The notes: generated by a model not told the origin, from the letters alone. A DNA stretch of 64,000 bases from Nocardioides mangrovi (GCF_020073815.1 NZ_JAIQZJ010000016.1:62001-126000), one strand, 5' to 3'; shown: positions 42,126-51,353, counted from the stretch's first letter. Translations and numbers: made by a program.

Positions 42126-45100
42126 TCAGGACGACGGGCTGGCCGACTCCGAGGAGCTGGGCTCGGTGCTGGGGGTCTCGGACGCGCCGGGCGTGCTGGA
42201 CCCGCCCGAGCCGCCCGAGTTCTCCGGCAGCTGGTCGGACAGGGCGAGCGCCTGCTCGACGAGCTTCTTGCCGCGTTCCATCTCCTTGGCCCACTTCACC
42301 GAGTTCCCGTTGCGCTGGGCGGCGTCGGCGGCCTGGAAGGCCGCGTCGGCGGCCTGGAGCTTCGCGGTGATCTGCTCCCGGATCGTGCCGGTCTGGCCTC
42401 CGTTGTTGCCGTTCCCGTTCCCGTTGTTCCCGTTGTTGCCGGAGCCGCTGTTGTCGCCGCCGCCGGTGCTCGAGCCGCTGCCGCCGAGCGCGTCGTCGAG
42501 CGCCTGGGTGAAGGTCGAGCCGATGCCGACCTCGCCGCCGTACGAGACGAGCACGTAGGTGAGGACCGGGTAGCTGCCGGTGGTGCCGATGCGGGACGCG
42601 TAGACCGGCTCGACGTAGATGAGGCCACCGTCGACCGGGAGCGTCAGCAGGTTGCCGTACTGCGGTGGGTTGCCGCTGTTCTGGTAGGGCAGCAGCTCGT
42701 CGCGCACGTCCGGGTCGTTGGAGAAGTCGTTGGCGACCTGACCGGGTCCGGGCGTCTGCCCGTCGGTCATCTTGAGGACCTTGATCTTGCCGTAGTTGTC
42801 GTTGTCCGTGGCGTCGGAGTCGACCGACACGAACGCGGCGAGGTTGCTCTTGCCGTAGGGCACGAAGTTGGAGGTCAGCGACCACACGTCCGACGGGTCG
42901 GTCGCCTCGGTGCTGGTCCCGCCCTCCTTGTTCACGAAGAGCCGGTACGGCGGCTGCAGGTGCCGGTCCACCGAGTTCGGGTCCTCGGGGACCTCCCACC
43001 GGTCGTTGCCCTGGTAGAAGTCGCCCGGGTCGGTCACGTGGTAGCGCGCGTACTGGTAGCGCTGCGCCTTGAACATGTCCTCGGGGTAGCGGAAGTGACT
43101 GAGCAGGTCGGTCGGGATCTCCGACTTCGGCGTCACCGTGCCGGGGAACGCGCCCTCCCAAGCCTTGAGGATCGGGTCCTGGTCGTCCCACTCGTAGAGC
43201 GTCACGGTGCCGTCGTAGGCGTCCACGGTCGCCTTCACCGCGTTGCGCACGTAGTTGACCTCGTCGGTCGGCAGCGTGCGGAGCCCGCTGGTGTCCTGCA
43301 GCGAGTCGTCGGTCATCGTCGCGAAGGACTCCCGCTGCGAGCTCGGGTAGCGGTCGGTCGTCGTGTAGCCGTCCAGGATCCAGACGATCTTGTGGTCGAC
43401 GATCGCCGGGTAGGCGTCGCCGTCGATGGTCAGCCACGGCGCGACCTTCTCGACCGCGTCGCGCGGGTTGCGGTTGTAGAGGACCTTGCTGTTGGCGTTG
43501 ACCCGCTCGGAGAGCAGGAAGTTGGGCTCGCCGAACTTCACGGCGTACATGAGCTTGTTGAAGAAGCTGCCGACCGGCACGCCGCCCTTGCCCTCGTACG
43601 TCGTCCGGGTCGTGGCGCCCGTGCCGGCGGTGGAGGAGGAGTCGTCGCTGCTCTGGTCGTCGGACGGCTTCTCCGCCGCGGTCGACGCGTCGAGGTCGAG
43701 GTCGAGCTCGACGTCCGCGGCGTCGGTGCTGGCCTTGCCCACGATCGAGTAGTCCGGGCTGTCCTCGCCGTAGTAGACCTGGGTCTCGTAGTCGCCGGTC
43801 GCGCTGCGCAGCGACCGCTGCTTGGCGTTGAGGCCCTCCGCCCACGCCGTCGCCTCGTCGTTGCCGCCGCTGTTGACCTCCGCGCCGTCGTCGGCCGGCC
43901 GCTGGTTGCCGTAGGCGGCGATGATGCCGTTGCCGTGGGTGTAGACGGTGTGCAGGTTGGACCAGTTCTTGCTGTTGCTGCTGATGTTGTCCTGGTCGAG
44001 CTCGCGCACGCCGAGCACCACTGCCCGGTCGGTGCCGTCGACGTCGTAGCGGTCTACGTCGAGGACCGGCGCGACCGAGTAGTAGGCGAGGCCCTGCTGC
44101 TGCTGCTGGAAGGTCTTGTTGACCAGCTGCGGGTCGACCAGCGGCACCGACTTGGTCTGGGAGAGCACGCTCGCCCAGGCGTCGTTGCTGCTCGTGTCGT
44201 CGGAGTAGTCCTCGGTCGTCACGTCACCGAGGTCGTACGCCGCCCGCGTGGCGTCGATGTTCGCCTGGATGTACGGCGCCTCCTTGTCCGCCTCCGACGG
44301 CTTGACCTGGAACTGCTGGACGATGCCCGGCCAGATCAGGCCGAGCAGGATCGCCGAGACCGCGAGCAGCGCGAGGCCGACCGACGGGAGCAGCCAGGTG
44401 CGGCGCCACACGTTCACGAAGAAGAGGACCGCGCAGATGATCGAGATGCCGAGCAGGATGTTCTTCGCCGGCAGCACCGCGTGGTCGTCGGTGTAGGTCA
44501 TGCCGGTGATGAGCGGACCCGACTGGTGCACGAGGTCGAAGCGGTCGAGCCAGTAGTCGCCGGCCTTGGCGAGGACGAAGAGGCCGAGGAGCACCGACAG
44601 CTGGGCCTGCGCGGCGCCGGAGAGCCGGTCGCGCGTGGCCTGCAGCCGGATCCCGCCGTAGAGGTAGTGCACGATCGCGGCCGCGATCAGCGCGATCACC
44701 AGGGCGGCCATGGCGAAGTCCACGAGGTAGTGGAGCCACGGCAGGTCGAAGACGTAGAAGCCGATGTCCTTGTGGAAGTAGGCGTCATCGGTGCCGAAGT
44801 CGCCGCCGTTGCGCCACAGGAGGTAGTCGCGCCACTCCCCGATCGCCGAGCTGCCGGCGAAGGCGCCCATCGCGACCGAGATGCCGACCAGCAGCCAGGT
44901 GCGGATCGGGGTGATCGCGTCGCGGTAGCGGTCCAGGCCGTTCTGCTCGGGCGAGTTGGGCCGGAAGAACGGCCGGAAGCGGTAGGCCAGGTAGACGTTG
45001 ACGCCGACCACGACCGCCATCAGCGCGCCGAAGACCAGGAAGAGTCCGGTCTTGGTCCAGAAGAGGGTGCTGAAGACGTTGGAGTAGCCGCCGTACTTGT

Positions 45101-45254
45101 ACCAGAGCCGGTCGGTGTAGATGTTGGCGAAGGTCGAGAGGCCGAGGAAGGCCAGCACGAGCACCACCGCGGTGATGATCAGGGCCCGCGACCGCCGGGA
45201 GCCCGACCGTGGCGGCGGGGTGTCGCGCGGGTCCTCGTCGAACAGCTCACTCAT
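42126..45254 (-). CDS. UPF0182 family membrane protein
   Basis: The 1042-residue protein has seven membrane helices in its first 320 residues (for example ALIITAVVLVLAFLGLSTFA and RTWLLPSVGLALLAVSAILL). A very large extracellular part follows, then a low-complexity Gly/Ser/Asn tract (residues about 950-975), a helical stretch (QITAKLQAADAAFQAADAAQ) and a Ser/Thr/Glu-rich tail. This is the standard UPF0182 layout, a conserved actinobacterial family of unknown function. ATG 45254 starts a short cytoplasmic tail. The tRNA gene follows 61 bases downstream on the same strand. Confidence 0.92.
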   Translation of the reverse strand: MSELFDEDPRDTPPPRSGSRRSRALIITAVVLVLAFLGLSTFANIYTDRLWYKYGGYSNVFSTLFWTKTGLFLVFGALMAVVVGVNVYLAYRFRPFFRPNSPEQNGLDRYRDAITPIRTWLLVGISVAMGAFAGSSAIGEWRDYLLWRNGGDFGTDDAYFHKDIGFYVFDLPWLHYLVDFAMAALVIALIAAAIVHYLYGGIRLQATRDRLSGAAQAQLSVLLGLFVLAKAGDYWLDRFDLVHQSGPLITGMTYTDDHAVLPAKNILLGISIICAVLFFVNVWRRTWLLPSVGLALLAVSAILLGLIWPGIVQQFQVKPSEADKEAPYIQANIDATRAAYDLGDVTTEDYSDDTSSNDAWASVLSQTKSVPLVDPQLVNKTFQQQQQGLAYYSVAPVLDVDRYDVDGTDRAVVLGVRELDQDNISSNSKNWSNLHTVYTHGNGIIAAYGNQRPADDGAEVNSGGNDEATAWAEGLNAKQRSLRSATGDYETQVYYGEDSPDYSIVGKASTDAADVELDLDLDASTAAEKPSDDQSSDDSSSTAGTGATTRTTYEGKGGVPVGSFFNKLMYAVKFGEPNFLLSERVNANSKVLYNRNPRDAVEKVAPWLTIDGDAYPAIVDHKIVWILDGYTTTDRYPSSQRESFATMTDDSLQDTSGLRTLPTDEVNYVRNAVKATVDAYDGTVTLYEWDDQDPILKAWEGAFPGTVTPKSEIPTDLLSHFRYPEDMFKAQRYQYARYHVTDPGDFYQGNDRWEVPEDPNSVDRHLQPPYRLFVNKEGGTSTEATDPSDVWSLTSNFVPYGKSNLAAFVSVDSDATDNDNYGKIKVLKMTDGQTPGPGQVANDFSNDPDVRDELLPYQNSGNPPQYGNLLTLPVDGGLIYVEPVYASRIGTTGSYPVLTYVLVSYGGEVGIGSTFTQALDDALGGSGSSTGGGDNSGSGNNGNNGNGNGNNGGQTGTIREQITAKLQAADAAFQAADAAQRNGNSVKWAKEMERGKKLVEQALALSDQLPENSGGSGGSSTPGASETPSTEPSSSESASPSS

Positions 45255-45287
45255 GCCAGGTCTCTCCTACCTGTCCTGCGGTCCGGC

Positions 45288-45863
45288 TCACGTGCCCTGC
45301 TCCGGCTCGTCCTCGAGCGTCGCGCTCAGCAGCTCCAGCAGCCCCGGGACGAGCTCCGCGCCGCCGACGACCGACTGGTCGTCGTCGTGCGCGCGCAGCC
45401 GCAGGGCGCAGTACGTCGCGCCGGCGCGCGTCACGCCGGCCACGATCCGGACCTCCTGCCGGTCCGGGTGCTCGCGCGCGAACTCCTCGGCCGACGCCGG
45501 GTCCTCGGGGATGTGCTGGTCGGCGTCCGGCGGCAGCACGAGCCGCTCGACGACGGCCGCGCAGCCGACCACCTCGGCCGGCCAGCTGATCGACTGGAGC
45601 GCGACCTCGAGCGGCCGCTCGGGCGCGAGCTGGTCCTGCTCGATCGGGGTCAGCGACCCCTCGGCCGAGCTGTCGTCGAGCCCCATCGCGGCGGCCAGGG
45701 CCGGCTCGGCCGCGGCGAGCGCGCGGGTGTCGACCAGCGCGTAGAGCCGGGCCGGCTGGTCCCAGCCGGACGCGGCGATGTGGCTCTCGATCTCCAGGAC
45801 CGCGGCGGCCAGCGCCGGGTCGACGTCGTCGAAGCCGGGCAGCTCGGGCTCGTACTCGCTCAT
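45288..45863 (-). CDS. PPA1309 family protein
   Basis: The 191-residue cytoplasmic protein begins FDDVDPALAAAVLEIESHI and contains SGWDQPARLYALVDT, LQSISWPAEVVGCAAVVERL and EVRIVAGVTRAGATYCALRL, the pattern of PPA1309-type proteins that sit beside UPF0182 genes in Actinobacteria. Function is unknown. The start is ATG 45863, ten bases after the stop of the PDZ protease, so the three genes form one operon. Confidence 0.88.
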   Translation of the reverse strand: MSEYEPELPGFDDVDPALAAAVLEIESHIAASGWDQPARLYALVDTRALAAAEPALAAAMGLDDSSAEGSLTPIEQDQLAPERPLEVALQSISWPAEVVGCAAVVERLVLPPDADQHIPEDPASAEEFAREHPDRQEVRIVAGVTRAGATYCALRLRAHDDDQSVVGGAELVPGLLELLSATLEDEPEQGT

Positions 45864-45873
45864 CGCTGGTCCC

Positions 45874-46923
45874 TCACGAGTCCTCGCAGCTCGGCAGGTC
45901 GGCGTTCGGGTCGGCCACCCACTTCTCGACCGACTCGCGCGCGTCGTGCATGGTCGTGGCCTTCACCAGGCGCATGTCGCCGTTGGGGGCGCCCAGCGCC
46001 TCGTCGCAGTTCTCGGCCGGCACCAGGAAGAGCTCGGCGCCGGCGTTGCGGGCCCCGACGATCTTCTGCTGGATGCCGCCGATCGAGCCGACGTGGCCCG
46101 CGGCGTCCATCGTGCCGGTGCCGGCGATGGTCTTGCCGCCGGTCAGCGACCCCGGCGTCAGGGTGTCGTAGATGCCGAGGGAGAACATCAGCCCCGCGCT
46201 CGGGCCGCCGATGGTCGGGTCGATCCCGACGGTGACGTCGAAGGGGAACTTCGTGGTCTGGGTGCCGACCTGCACCCCCACTTGCGGGTGCCCGTCGACC
46301 TGCTCGGGCGTCACGTCGACCTTCTCGGTCTCGTCGTCGCGGCGTACGACGAGGTGCAGCGTCTCGCCGGCCGGCGCGCCCTGCACGGCCACCACGACCT
46401 GGTCGGCGTTGGCGACCTGCTCGCCGTCGACCTTGGTGATCACGTCGCCCTTCTCGAGCGCGCCGTCCGCCGGGGAGTCCTTGCTGACGTCGGCGACGAC
46501 CGCCTCGGTCACGTGGTAGCCGAGGTCGGTCAGCGCGGCCGCGGTCGCGGCGTCCTGCGAGGAGGTCATCTCGGCCTGGCCCTCCTGCTTGTCCGACTCC
46601 TGCGTGCCGCCCTCCTGGTAGATGGCGTCGTGGGGGTAGACCGCGGCGTCGCGGCTGATCCAGTCGTGCATCAGCTCGAAGATCGTGTTGTGCGCGTCGC
46701 GCTGGGAGACATAGACCGTCGTCATCCGCAGCTCGCCGTCGTCGCGGTAGGTCTTGTGCCCCGAGACCTGGATGATCTCGTCCCCGTCGCCGTTGGTGCC
46801 GAGCACGTTGACGGTGAGCCCGGGCTCGTAGGTGACGTAGGGCAGCGACTCGAACGCGGCCGCCACCCACAGCCCGATCAGCAGCGGCACAGCCAGGAGC
46901 CCGGCGAGGGTGCGCTGCGTCAT
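45874..46923 (-). CDS. PDZ-domain Lon-type serine protease (YlbL-like)
   Basis: The 349-residue protein has an N-terminal membrane helix (LAGLLAVPLLIGLWVAAAF). A PDZ domain follows (AVVADVSKDSPADGALEKGDVITKVDGEQV), then a Lon (S16) catalytic domain with GGPSAGLMFSL (Ser) and GSIGGIQQKIVGARNAGA (Lys dyad partner). It is anchored with the protease outside the cytoplasm. ATG 46923 has a GAGAGG upstream and precedes the helix. It is upstream of PPA1309 and UPF0182, a common actinobacterial neighbourhood. Confidence 0.92.
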   Translation of the reverse strand: MTQRTLAGLLAVPLLIGLWVAAAFESLPYVTYEPGLTVNVLGTNGDGDEIIQVSGHKTYRDDGELRMTTVYVSQRDAHNTIFELMHDWISRDAAVYPHDAIYQEGGTQESDKQEGQAEMTSSQDAATAAALTDLGYHVTEAVVADVSKDSPADGALEKGDVITKVDGEQVANADQVVVAVQGAPAGETLHLVVRRDDETEKVDVTPEQVDGHPQVGVQVGTQTTKFPFDVTVGIDPTIGGPSAGLMFSLGIYDTLTPGSLTGGKTIAGTGTMDAAGHVGSIGGIQQKIVGARNAGAELFLVPAENCDEALGAPNGDMRLVKATTMHDARESVEKWVADPNADLPSCEDS

Positions 46924-46967
46924 GCGGCCAAGCCTCTCAAACGCTGGCAAGCGACGGCCCGGCAGGC

Positions 46968-47213
46968 TCAGGACGCGCGGCGGGAGGGGCGGACGGCCAC
47001 GCCGGTGCTGCGATCGCGGTCCGGTTGCGGCGCGGCGTACCCGGGCGCGGGCCGACGGCGCTTGCGGGCGTCCGGCTCGAGGGCGCCGGCGAGGCGGCGG
47101 ACGGCGACCTCGCGGTCGACCTCGCCGCGACCCTCACGGCCGACCCACGCGACCCACAGCATGGCGAGCACCGCGACGACGGCCGACGGCACGAGCCAGA
47201 GCAGGATCTCCAC
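46968..47213 (-). CDS. Small single-pass membrane protein with basic tail
   Basis: The 81-residue product begins at GTG 47213 with one membrane helix (ILLWLVPSAVVAVLAMLWVA) followed by a basic, proline-rich tail (ARKRRRPAPGYAAPQPDRDR). The start is uncertain because no good ribosome site is visible. It lies between MoaE and the PDZ protease on the same strand. Family unknown, though similar small proteins sit beside these genes in relatives as far as I recall. Confidence 0.65.
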   Translation of the reverse strand: MEILLWLVPSAVVAVLAMLWVAWVGREGRGEVDREVAVRRLAGALEPDARKRRRPAPGYAAPQPDRDRSTGVAVRPSRRAS

Positions 47214-47256
47214 ACCGAGGAGGGTACGGACCCGGACGGCTCCCGCCGGGGAGGTC

Positions 47257-47679
47257 CTACGGCGTGCCCACCCATTCGTCGGAGCCGTCACTGAAGCGCT
47301 GGTGCTTCCAGATCGGCACCTCGGCCTTGAGGGTGTCGATGAGCGCCCGGGACGCGGCGAACGCATCGCCGCGGTGGGCGGCGGTCGTCGCGACGACGAC
47401 AGCGATGTCGCCGATCGCGAGCGAGCCGGTGCGGTGCACGGCGGCGACGCCCTGGACGTCGTGCTCGGCGGCGACCCGCTCGCAGACCTCGCGCAGCTTG
47501 TCGAGGGCGCTCGGGTGCGCGGAGTAGTCGAGTCCGAGGACGCCCTGGCCCTGGTCGTGGTCGCGCACCCGCCCGACGAAGAGGGTCAGCCCGCCCGAGG
47601 CGTCGTCGTCGAGCGCAGCCACGACCTCGGCCACGTCGAGCGGCTCCTCACGCAGGTCCACGAGTCGTACGGCGGTCAC
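47257..47679 (-). CDS. moaE: Molybdopterin synthase large subunit MoaE
   Basis: The 140-residue product carries the MoaE signatures: GGLTLFVGRVRDHDQG, VAAVHRTGSLAIGDIAVVV, AHRGDAFAASRALIDTLK and the end VPIWKHQRF. The lysines in LKAEVPIWK match the active site that forms molybdopterin from precursor Z with MoaD. GTG 47679 gives the normal length; GTG 47709 would add ten residues and bring the start within 17 bases of the divergent gene. No moaD or other cofactor gene is nearby. Confidence 0.9.
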   Translation of the reverse strand: MTAVRLVDLREEPLDVAEVVAALDDDASGGLTLFVGRVRDHDQGQGVLGLDYSAHPSALDKLREVCERVAAEHDVQGVAAVHRTGSLAIGDIAVVVATTAAHRGDAFAASRALIDTLKAEVPIWKHQRFSDGSDEWVGTP

Positions 47680-47726
47680 CCGCCAGACCTTAGAAGATGC
47701 AACCGCCACCCGCGTACGGTTGAGGC

Positions 47727-49028
47727 ATGAGCGACCAGCCCGGCTCCCCCGACGGCGGCCAGAACCCCTTCAAGGGCACGCCCTTCGAGCAGCTCTTCGG
47801 CGCACTCGGCGGCGTCGCCGGCGGCGGCCAGATGCCGGACCTCAACGCGCTCATGGGACAGCTCCAGTTCCTCATGCAGCCCCACGACGGCCCGATCAAC
47901 TGGGACTTCGCCCTCGACCTGGCCCGCAAGACGGTCGCGCAGTCCCCCGACCCGTCGCCGACGGAGCGGCAGAAGAACGCCGTGGCGGACGCCGTCCGCC
48001 TGGCCGACCACTGGCTCGACGAGACCACGGGCTTCCCGTCCGGCGTCTCCTCGACGGCCGCGTGGAGCCGCGCGGAGTGGATCGTCGGCACGACCGACGT
48101 GTGGAAGGTGCTCATCGAGCCGATCGCCGAGTCGTCGGTCCAGGCCCTCGGCAGCGCGCTGCCCGACGACGCCCAGGCGATGTCCGGCCCCATCCTCGGC
48201 ATCCTCGGCAAGGCCGTCGGCGGCATGCTCGCCTCCCAGATCGGCTCGGGCCTCGGGACGCTCGCCTCGGAGGTGCTCAGCGGCTCCGACATCGGCCTGC
48301 CGCTCGCGGCCCCGGGCCGGGCCGCGATCGTGACCGCCAACGTCGCGGAGTTCGCTGCCGACCTCGACGTGTCCGACGACGACGTGCTCCTCTACCTCGC
48401 CCTCCGCGAGGCCGCCCACCAGCGCCTCTTCGCGCACGTCCCGTGGCTGCGCGAGCACCTCATCGGTGCGGTCGCCGACTACGCCCGCGGCATCGAGATC
48501 AACGCCGCCGGCATGCAGGCCCGGATGGAGGAGCAGATGCGCGGCATCGACCCGACCAACCCGGAGTCGATGCAGCAGCTCCTCGAGGGCGGCCTCTTCG
48601 ACCTGCCCCGCTCCCCCGACCAGGACGCCGCGCTGCAGCGCCTCGAGGTCACCCTCGCCCTCGTGGAGGGCTGGGTCGACGAGGTCGTCGGCCAGGCCAC
48701 CGCCGAGCGGATGCCGAGCGCCGCCAGGCTCCAGGAGGCCTTCCGCCGCCGCCGCGCCGCGGGCGGTCCGGCCGAGCAGACCTTCGCCACCCTCGTCGGT
48801 CTCGAGCTGCGCCCCCGCCGGCTCCGCGATGCCTCGACCCTGTGGGGCTCGCTGCGCACGCGGCAGGGTGTCGAGGCCCGCGACGGCGTCTGGATGCACC
48901 CCCACCTGCTGCCCTCGGCCGCCGACCTCGACGACCCGCTCGGCTTCCGCGAGGACGCCGGCGCGCCGGAGCAGCTCAGCGACGAGGACTTCGACGCCGA
49001 GCTCAAGAAGCTCCTCGACGGCCAGTGA
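47727..49028 (+). CDS. Zinc-dependent metalloprotease-like protein (DUF2342)
   Basis: The 433-residue protein starts with a Gly/Phe-rich leader and matches the actinobacterial DUF2342 family often annotated with coenzyme F420. Motifs include DHWLDETTGFPSG, WVGTTDVWKVLIEP-like WIVGTTDVWKVLIEP, and REAAHQRLFAHVPWL. In the last, E-A-A-H resembles half of an HExxH zinc site. Catalysis is unproven. It is cytoplasmic. The NUDIX gene starts eight bases after its stop, suggesting an operon. Confidence 0.85.
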   Translation: MSDQPGSPDGGQNPFKGTPFEQLFGALGGVAGGGQMPDLNALMGQLQFLMQPHDGPINWDFALDLARKTVAQSPDPSPTERQKNAVADAVRLADHWLDETTGFPSGVSSTAAWSRAEWIVGTTDVWKVLIEPIAESSVQALGSALPDDAQAMSGPILGILGKAVGGMLASQIGSGLGTLASEVLSGSDIGLPLAAPGRAAIVTANVAEFAADLDVSDDDVLLYLALREAAHQRLFAHVPWLREHLIGAVADYARGIEINAAGMQARMEEQMRGIDPTNPESMQQLLEGGLFDLPRSPDQDAALQRLEVTLALVEGWVDEVVGQATAERMPSAARLQEAFRRRRAAGGPAEQTFATLVGLELRPRRLRDASTLWGSLRTRQGVEARDGVWMHPHLLPSAADLDDPLGFREDAGAPEQLSDEDFDAELKKLLDGQ

Positions 49029-49035
49029 CCAGCGA

Positions 49036-49641
49036 GTGAGCCTCCACGCGGACGCGCTCGCGGCCCTCGAGGCCTGGCGGGCGCCCACCGCTGCGCAGGA
49101 GGCGCTGCGCGAGCGGTACGTCGCCCACCTGCGCGCCCACGCCGACGGGCTCGACCGCTCCTGCACGCCCGACCACCTCACCGCAAGCACGCTCGTCGTC
49201 GACGGGGCCGGTCGGGAGGTGCTGCTCACCCTGCACGCCAAGGCGCAGCGGTGGTTCCAGCTCGGCGGCCACTGCGAGCCCGGTGACGAGACGCTGGCGG
49301 GTGCCGCGCTCCGCGAGGCGACCGAGGAGTCCGGGCTCGAGGGGCTGGTGCTCGACCCGGTGCCGGTGCAGCTGAGCGAGCACGCCGTCCCCTTCTGCGG
49401 TCCGTACGGCGAGGTGCACCACCTCGACGTGCGGTTCGTGGCCGTCGCGCCGGCGGGCGCCGCGCACGCGGTGAGCGAGGAGTCGCTGGACGTGCGCTGG
49501 TGGCCGGTCGGCGACCTGCCGGACCCCGAGGCGGACCTGGTCGAGCTGGTCGAGCTGGCGCGCGAGCGTCAGTCGACCGCGCCGTCGATCTCGCTCGGTG
49601 GCGGGTCGACCTTGGCGGCCGCCGACCAGCCGAGCAGGTAG
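49036..49641 (+). CDS. NUDIX hydrolase
   Basis: The 201-residue product contains a complete NUDIX box, GGHCEPGDETLAGAALREAT then EESGL, which binds metal and cleaves a nucleoside-diphosphate-linked substrate. The N-terminal 45 residues are a helical extension. The frame runs 73 bases into the 3' end of the convergent metallopeptidase gene; the last 25 residues (QSTAPSISLGGGSTLAAADQ) look poorly conserved. GTG 49036 has a weak ribosome site, consistent with coupling to the upstream gene. Confidence 0.85.
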   Translation: MSLHADALAALEAWRAPTAAQEALRERYVAHLRAHADGLDRSCTPDHLTASTLVVDGAGREVLLTLHAKAQRWFQLGGHCEPGDETLAGAALREATEESGLEGLVLDPVPVQLSEHAVPFCGPYGEVHHLDVRFVAVAPAGAAHAVSEESLDVRWWPVGDLPDPEADLVELVELARERQSTAPSISLGGGSTLAAADQPSR

Positions 49642-50108
49642 CCCTTGGCCCGCTCGGCCTGCGGGTAGCGGTCGACCCAGCCCCAGAAGCGGTCGTTGTG
49701 GCTGGACTCGAAGAGGTGCGCCAGCTCGTGGACGAGCACGTAGTCGATCACCCATGACGGCATCCCCTGGAGCCGCGCGGAGAGCCGGATCGACCGGTCA
49801 CCCGGCGTGCAGGAGCCCCATCGGGCCTCCTGGTTGTCGACCCACCTCACCGACTCCGGGATCGCCAGGCCGCCGAGGTAGCGGTCGCTGAGCGACGTCG
49901 CGCGCTTCAACAGGTCGTCGTCGGAGGGCTTGCGCCGCCGCTCGGACCGCTCCAGCCGCGCAAGCATGGTCTCGACCCACTCGGCCTCCTCCTTGCGGGA
50001 GAGGGAGGCGGGGATCATCACCACGACACGGTCGCCGTCGCGGTAGGCCGAGACGGTACGGCGGCGCCGCTTCGAGCGGCGTACCTCCACCTCGGGCCGG
50101 GCTGACAT
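49569..50108 (-). CDS. YgjP-like (M48-type) metallopeptidase domain protein
   Basis: The 179-residue protein has the YgjP/SprT-like layout: VEVRRSKRRRRTVSAYRDG, then WVDNQEARWGSCTPGDRSIRLS and the zinc motif YVLVHELAHLFESSHNDRFW. The HExxH is intact. Members are thought to be zinc peptidases or associated with restriction and repair, and the true substrate is unknown. Its 3' end overlaps the NUDIX gene by 73 bases on the opposite strand. It lies nine bases from the PHP gene stop, so the two probably share a transcript. Confidence 0.85.
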   Translation of the reverse strand: MSARPEVEVRRSKRRRRTVSAYRDGDRVVVMIPASLSRKEEAEWVETMLARLERSERRRKPSDDDLLKRATSLSDRYLGGLAIPESVRWVDNQEARWGSCTPGDRSIRLSARLQGMPSWVIDYVLVHELAHLFESSHNDRFWGWVDRYPQAERAKGYLLGWSAAAKVDPPPSEIDGAVD

Positions 50109-50117
50109 GACCTGAAC

Positions 50118-51167
50118 CTAGCCGTTCGCCCAGGTCAGAAGGCGTTCCTGCGGCCACGTGTTGACGATCCGATCGGCCTCGATGCCGGCGTCCTCGGCCC
50201 GCTCGCAGCCGTAGACCTGGAAGTCGAGCTGCCCGGGCGCGTGTGCGTCGGAGTCGATCGAGAAGAGGCAGCCGATGTCGCGGGCCAGCTCGAGGAGCTT
50301 GGTGGGCGGGTCGCGACGCTCGGGCCGGGAGTTGATCTCGACCGCGGTGCCGGTCTCCGCGCACGCCTCGAAGACGGCCCTCGCGTCGAACTGCGACCCG
50401 GGGCGGGTGCCGCGGTTGCCGGTGATCAGCCGGCCGGTGCAGTGGCCGAGCACGTTGGTGAGGGGGTTGTGCACGGCCGCGACCATCCGGCGGGTCATCT
50501 GCGCGGCCTCCATCTTCAACTTCGAGTGAACGCTCGCGACGCGTACGTCGAGGCGGCGCAGCATCTCCTCGGTCTGGTCCAGCCTGCCGTCGTCGAGGAT
50601 GTCGACCTCGATCCCCTTGAGCAGGGTGAAGCCGGTGCCGGAGAGATGGTCGTTGACCGCGTCGATCACGCCGAGCTGCTTGGTCAGCCGCTCGGGGCTG
50701 AGCCCGTGCGCGACCGTGAGCCGCGGCGAGTGGTCGGTGAGCACGAGGTAGTCGTGGCCGAGCTCGATGGCGGTGAAGGCCATCTCCTCGATCGGGGAGC
50801 CGCCGTCGGACCAGTCCGAGTGCGAGTGCAGGTCGCCGCGCAGCGCCGCCCGCAGCTCCGCCCCTCCGGGCGTGAGGGGTCCGCCGTGCTCGCGCTCGAG
50901 GTCGGCGAGCCGCTCCGGCACCTCGCCGCGGACGGCCGCGGCGATCACCTTCGCGGTGCTCGCGCCGACGCCGGGCAGGTCGGTGAGCGTGCCGTCCTCG
51001 ACCGCCGCGGCCACCTGCTCGGCCGGGAGCGGGAGGATCGCGGCGGCGGCGTTGCGGAAGGCCTTGACCTTGTAGGTGTCGGCCCGGCTGCGCTCGAGCA
51101 GGAAGGCGATCCGCCGCAGCGCGGCCACCGGTCCCCCGTGCGAGGCACCGTCGTTCCCCTCCGACAC
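50118..51167 (-). CDS. PHP-domain protein with an N-terminal PolX-like helix-hairpin-helix part
   Basis: The 349-residue protein begins with an eight-kDa-like helical domain (AFLLERSRADTYKVKAFRNA) and a helix-hairpin-helix (LTDLPGVGASTAKVI). The PHP phosphoesterase domain follows: GDLHSHSDWSDG, LVLTDHS, KGIEVDIL, RVASVHSKL, NVLGHCTGR, AVEINSRPE and FSIDSDAHA, which carry the metal ligands. Full PolX enzymes have a polymerase palm between these parts, and it is missing here, so this is a nuclease- or phosphatase-like derivative. GTG 51167 is set by GGAGG seven bases upstream. Confidence 0.88.
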   Translation of the reverse strand: MSEGNDGASHGGPVAALRRIAFLLERSRADTYKVKAFRNAAAAILPLPAEQVAAAVEDGTLTDLPGVGASTAKVIAAAVRGEVPERLADLEREHGGPLTPGGAELRAALRGDLHSHSDWSDGGSPIEEMAFTAIELGHDYLVLTDHSPRLTVAHGLSPERLTKQLGVIDAVNDHLSGTGFTLLKGIEVDILDDGRLDQTEEMLRRLDVRVASVHSKLKMEAAQMTRRMVAAVHNPLTNVLGHCTGRLITGNRGTRPGSQFDARAVFEACAETGTAVEINSRPERRDPPTKLLELARDIGCLFSIDSDAHAPGQLDFQVYGCERAEDAGIEADRIVNTWPQERLLTWANG

Positions 51168-51320
51168 GCCGTCCACCTCCGAATTCCTCGCGAAGTTTCT
51201 TTCCTCCACACCCGGTGGACGGCCATTCTCGCTGGTCAGCGCGGGGTACGCCGGGAGGCGTGCGGTCTCCTCCACAGGACGATCCCGCGCCCGCCGCGCG
51301 TCCTCCACCGGTGCCCGCGG

Positions 51321-51353
51321 TTCCCCACAGGCTTCTCCACAGAGTTTTCCACA
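51321..51353. promoter_or_regulatory. Tandem DnaA-box-like nonamers
   Basis: TTCCCCACA (51321-51329), TTCTCCACA (51333-51341) and TTTTCCACA (51345-51353) are spaced exactly 12 bases apart, and a related CTCCACAGG lies near 51271. DnaA boxes in Actinobacteria resemble TTGTCCACA, so these are one or two mismatches away. The rest of the 330-base gap (51168-51497) holds no gene. Confidence 0.5.

Noticed and set aside
42960..46235. A 1091-residue plus-strand open frame
   Set aside because: It runs antisense through UPF0182, PPA1309 and the PDZ protease, all clearly real, and has no motif or natural composition.
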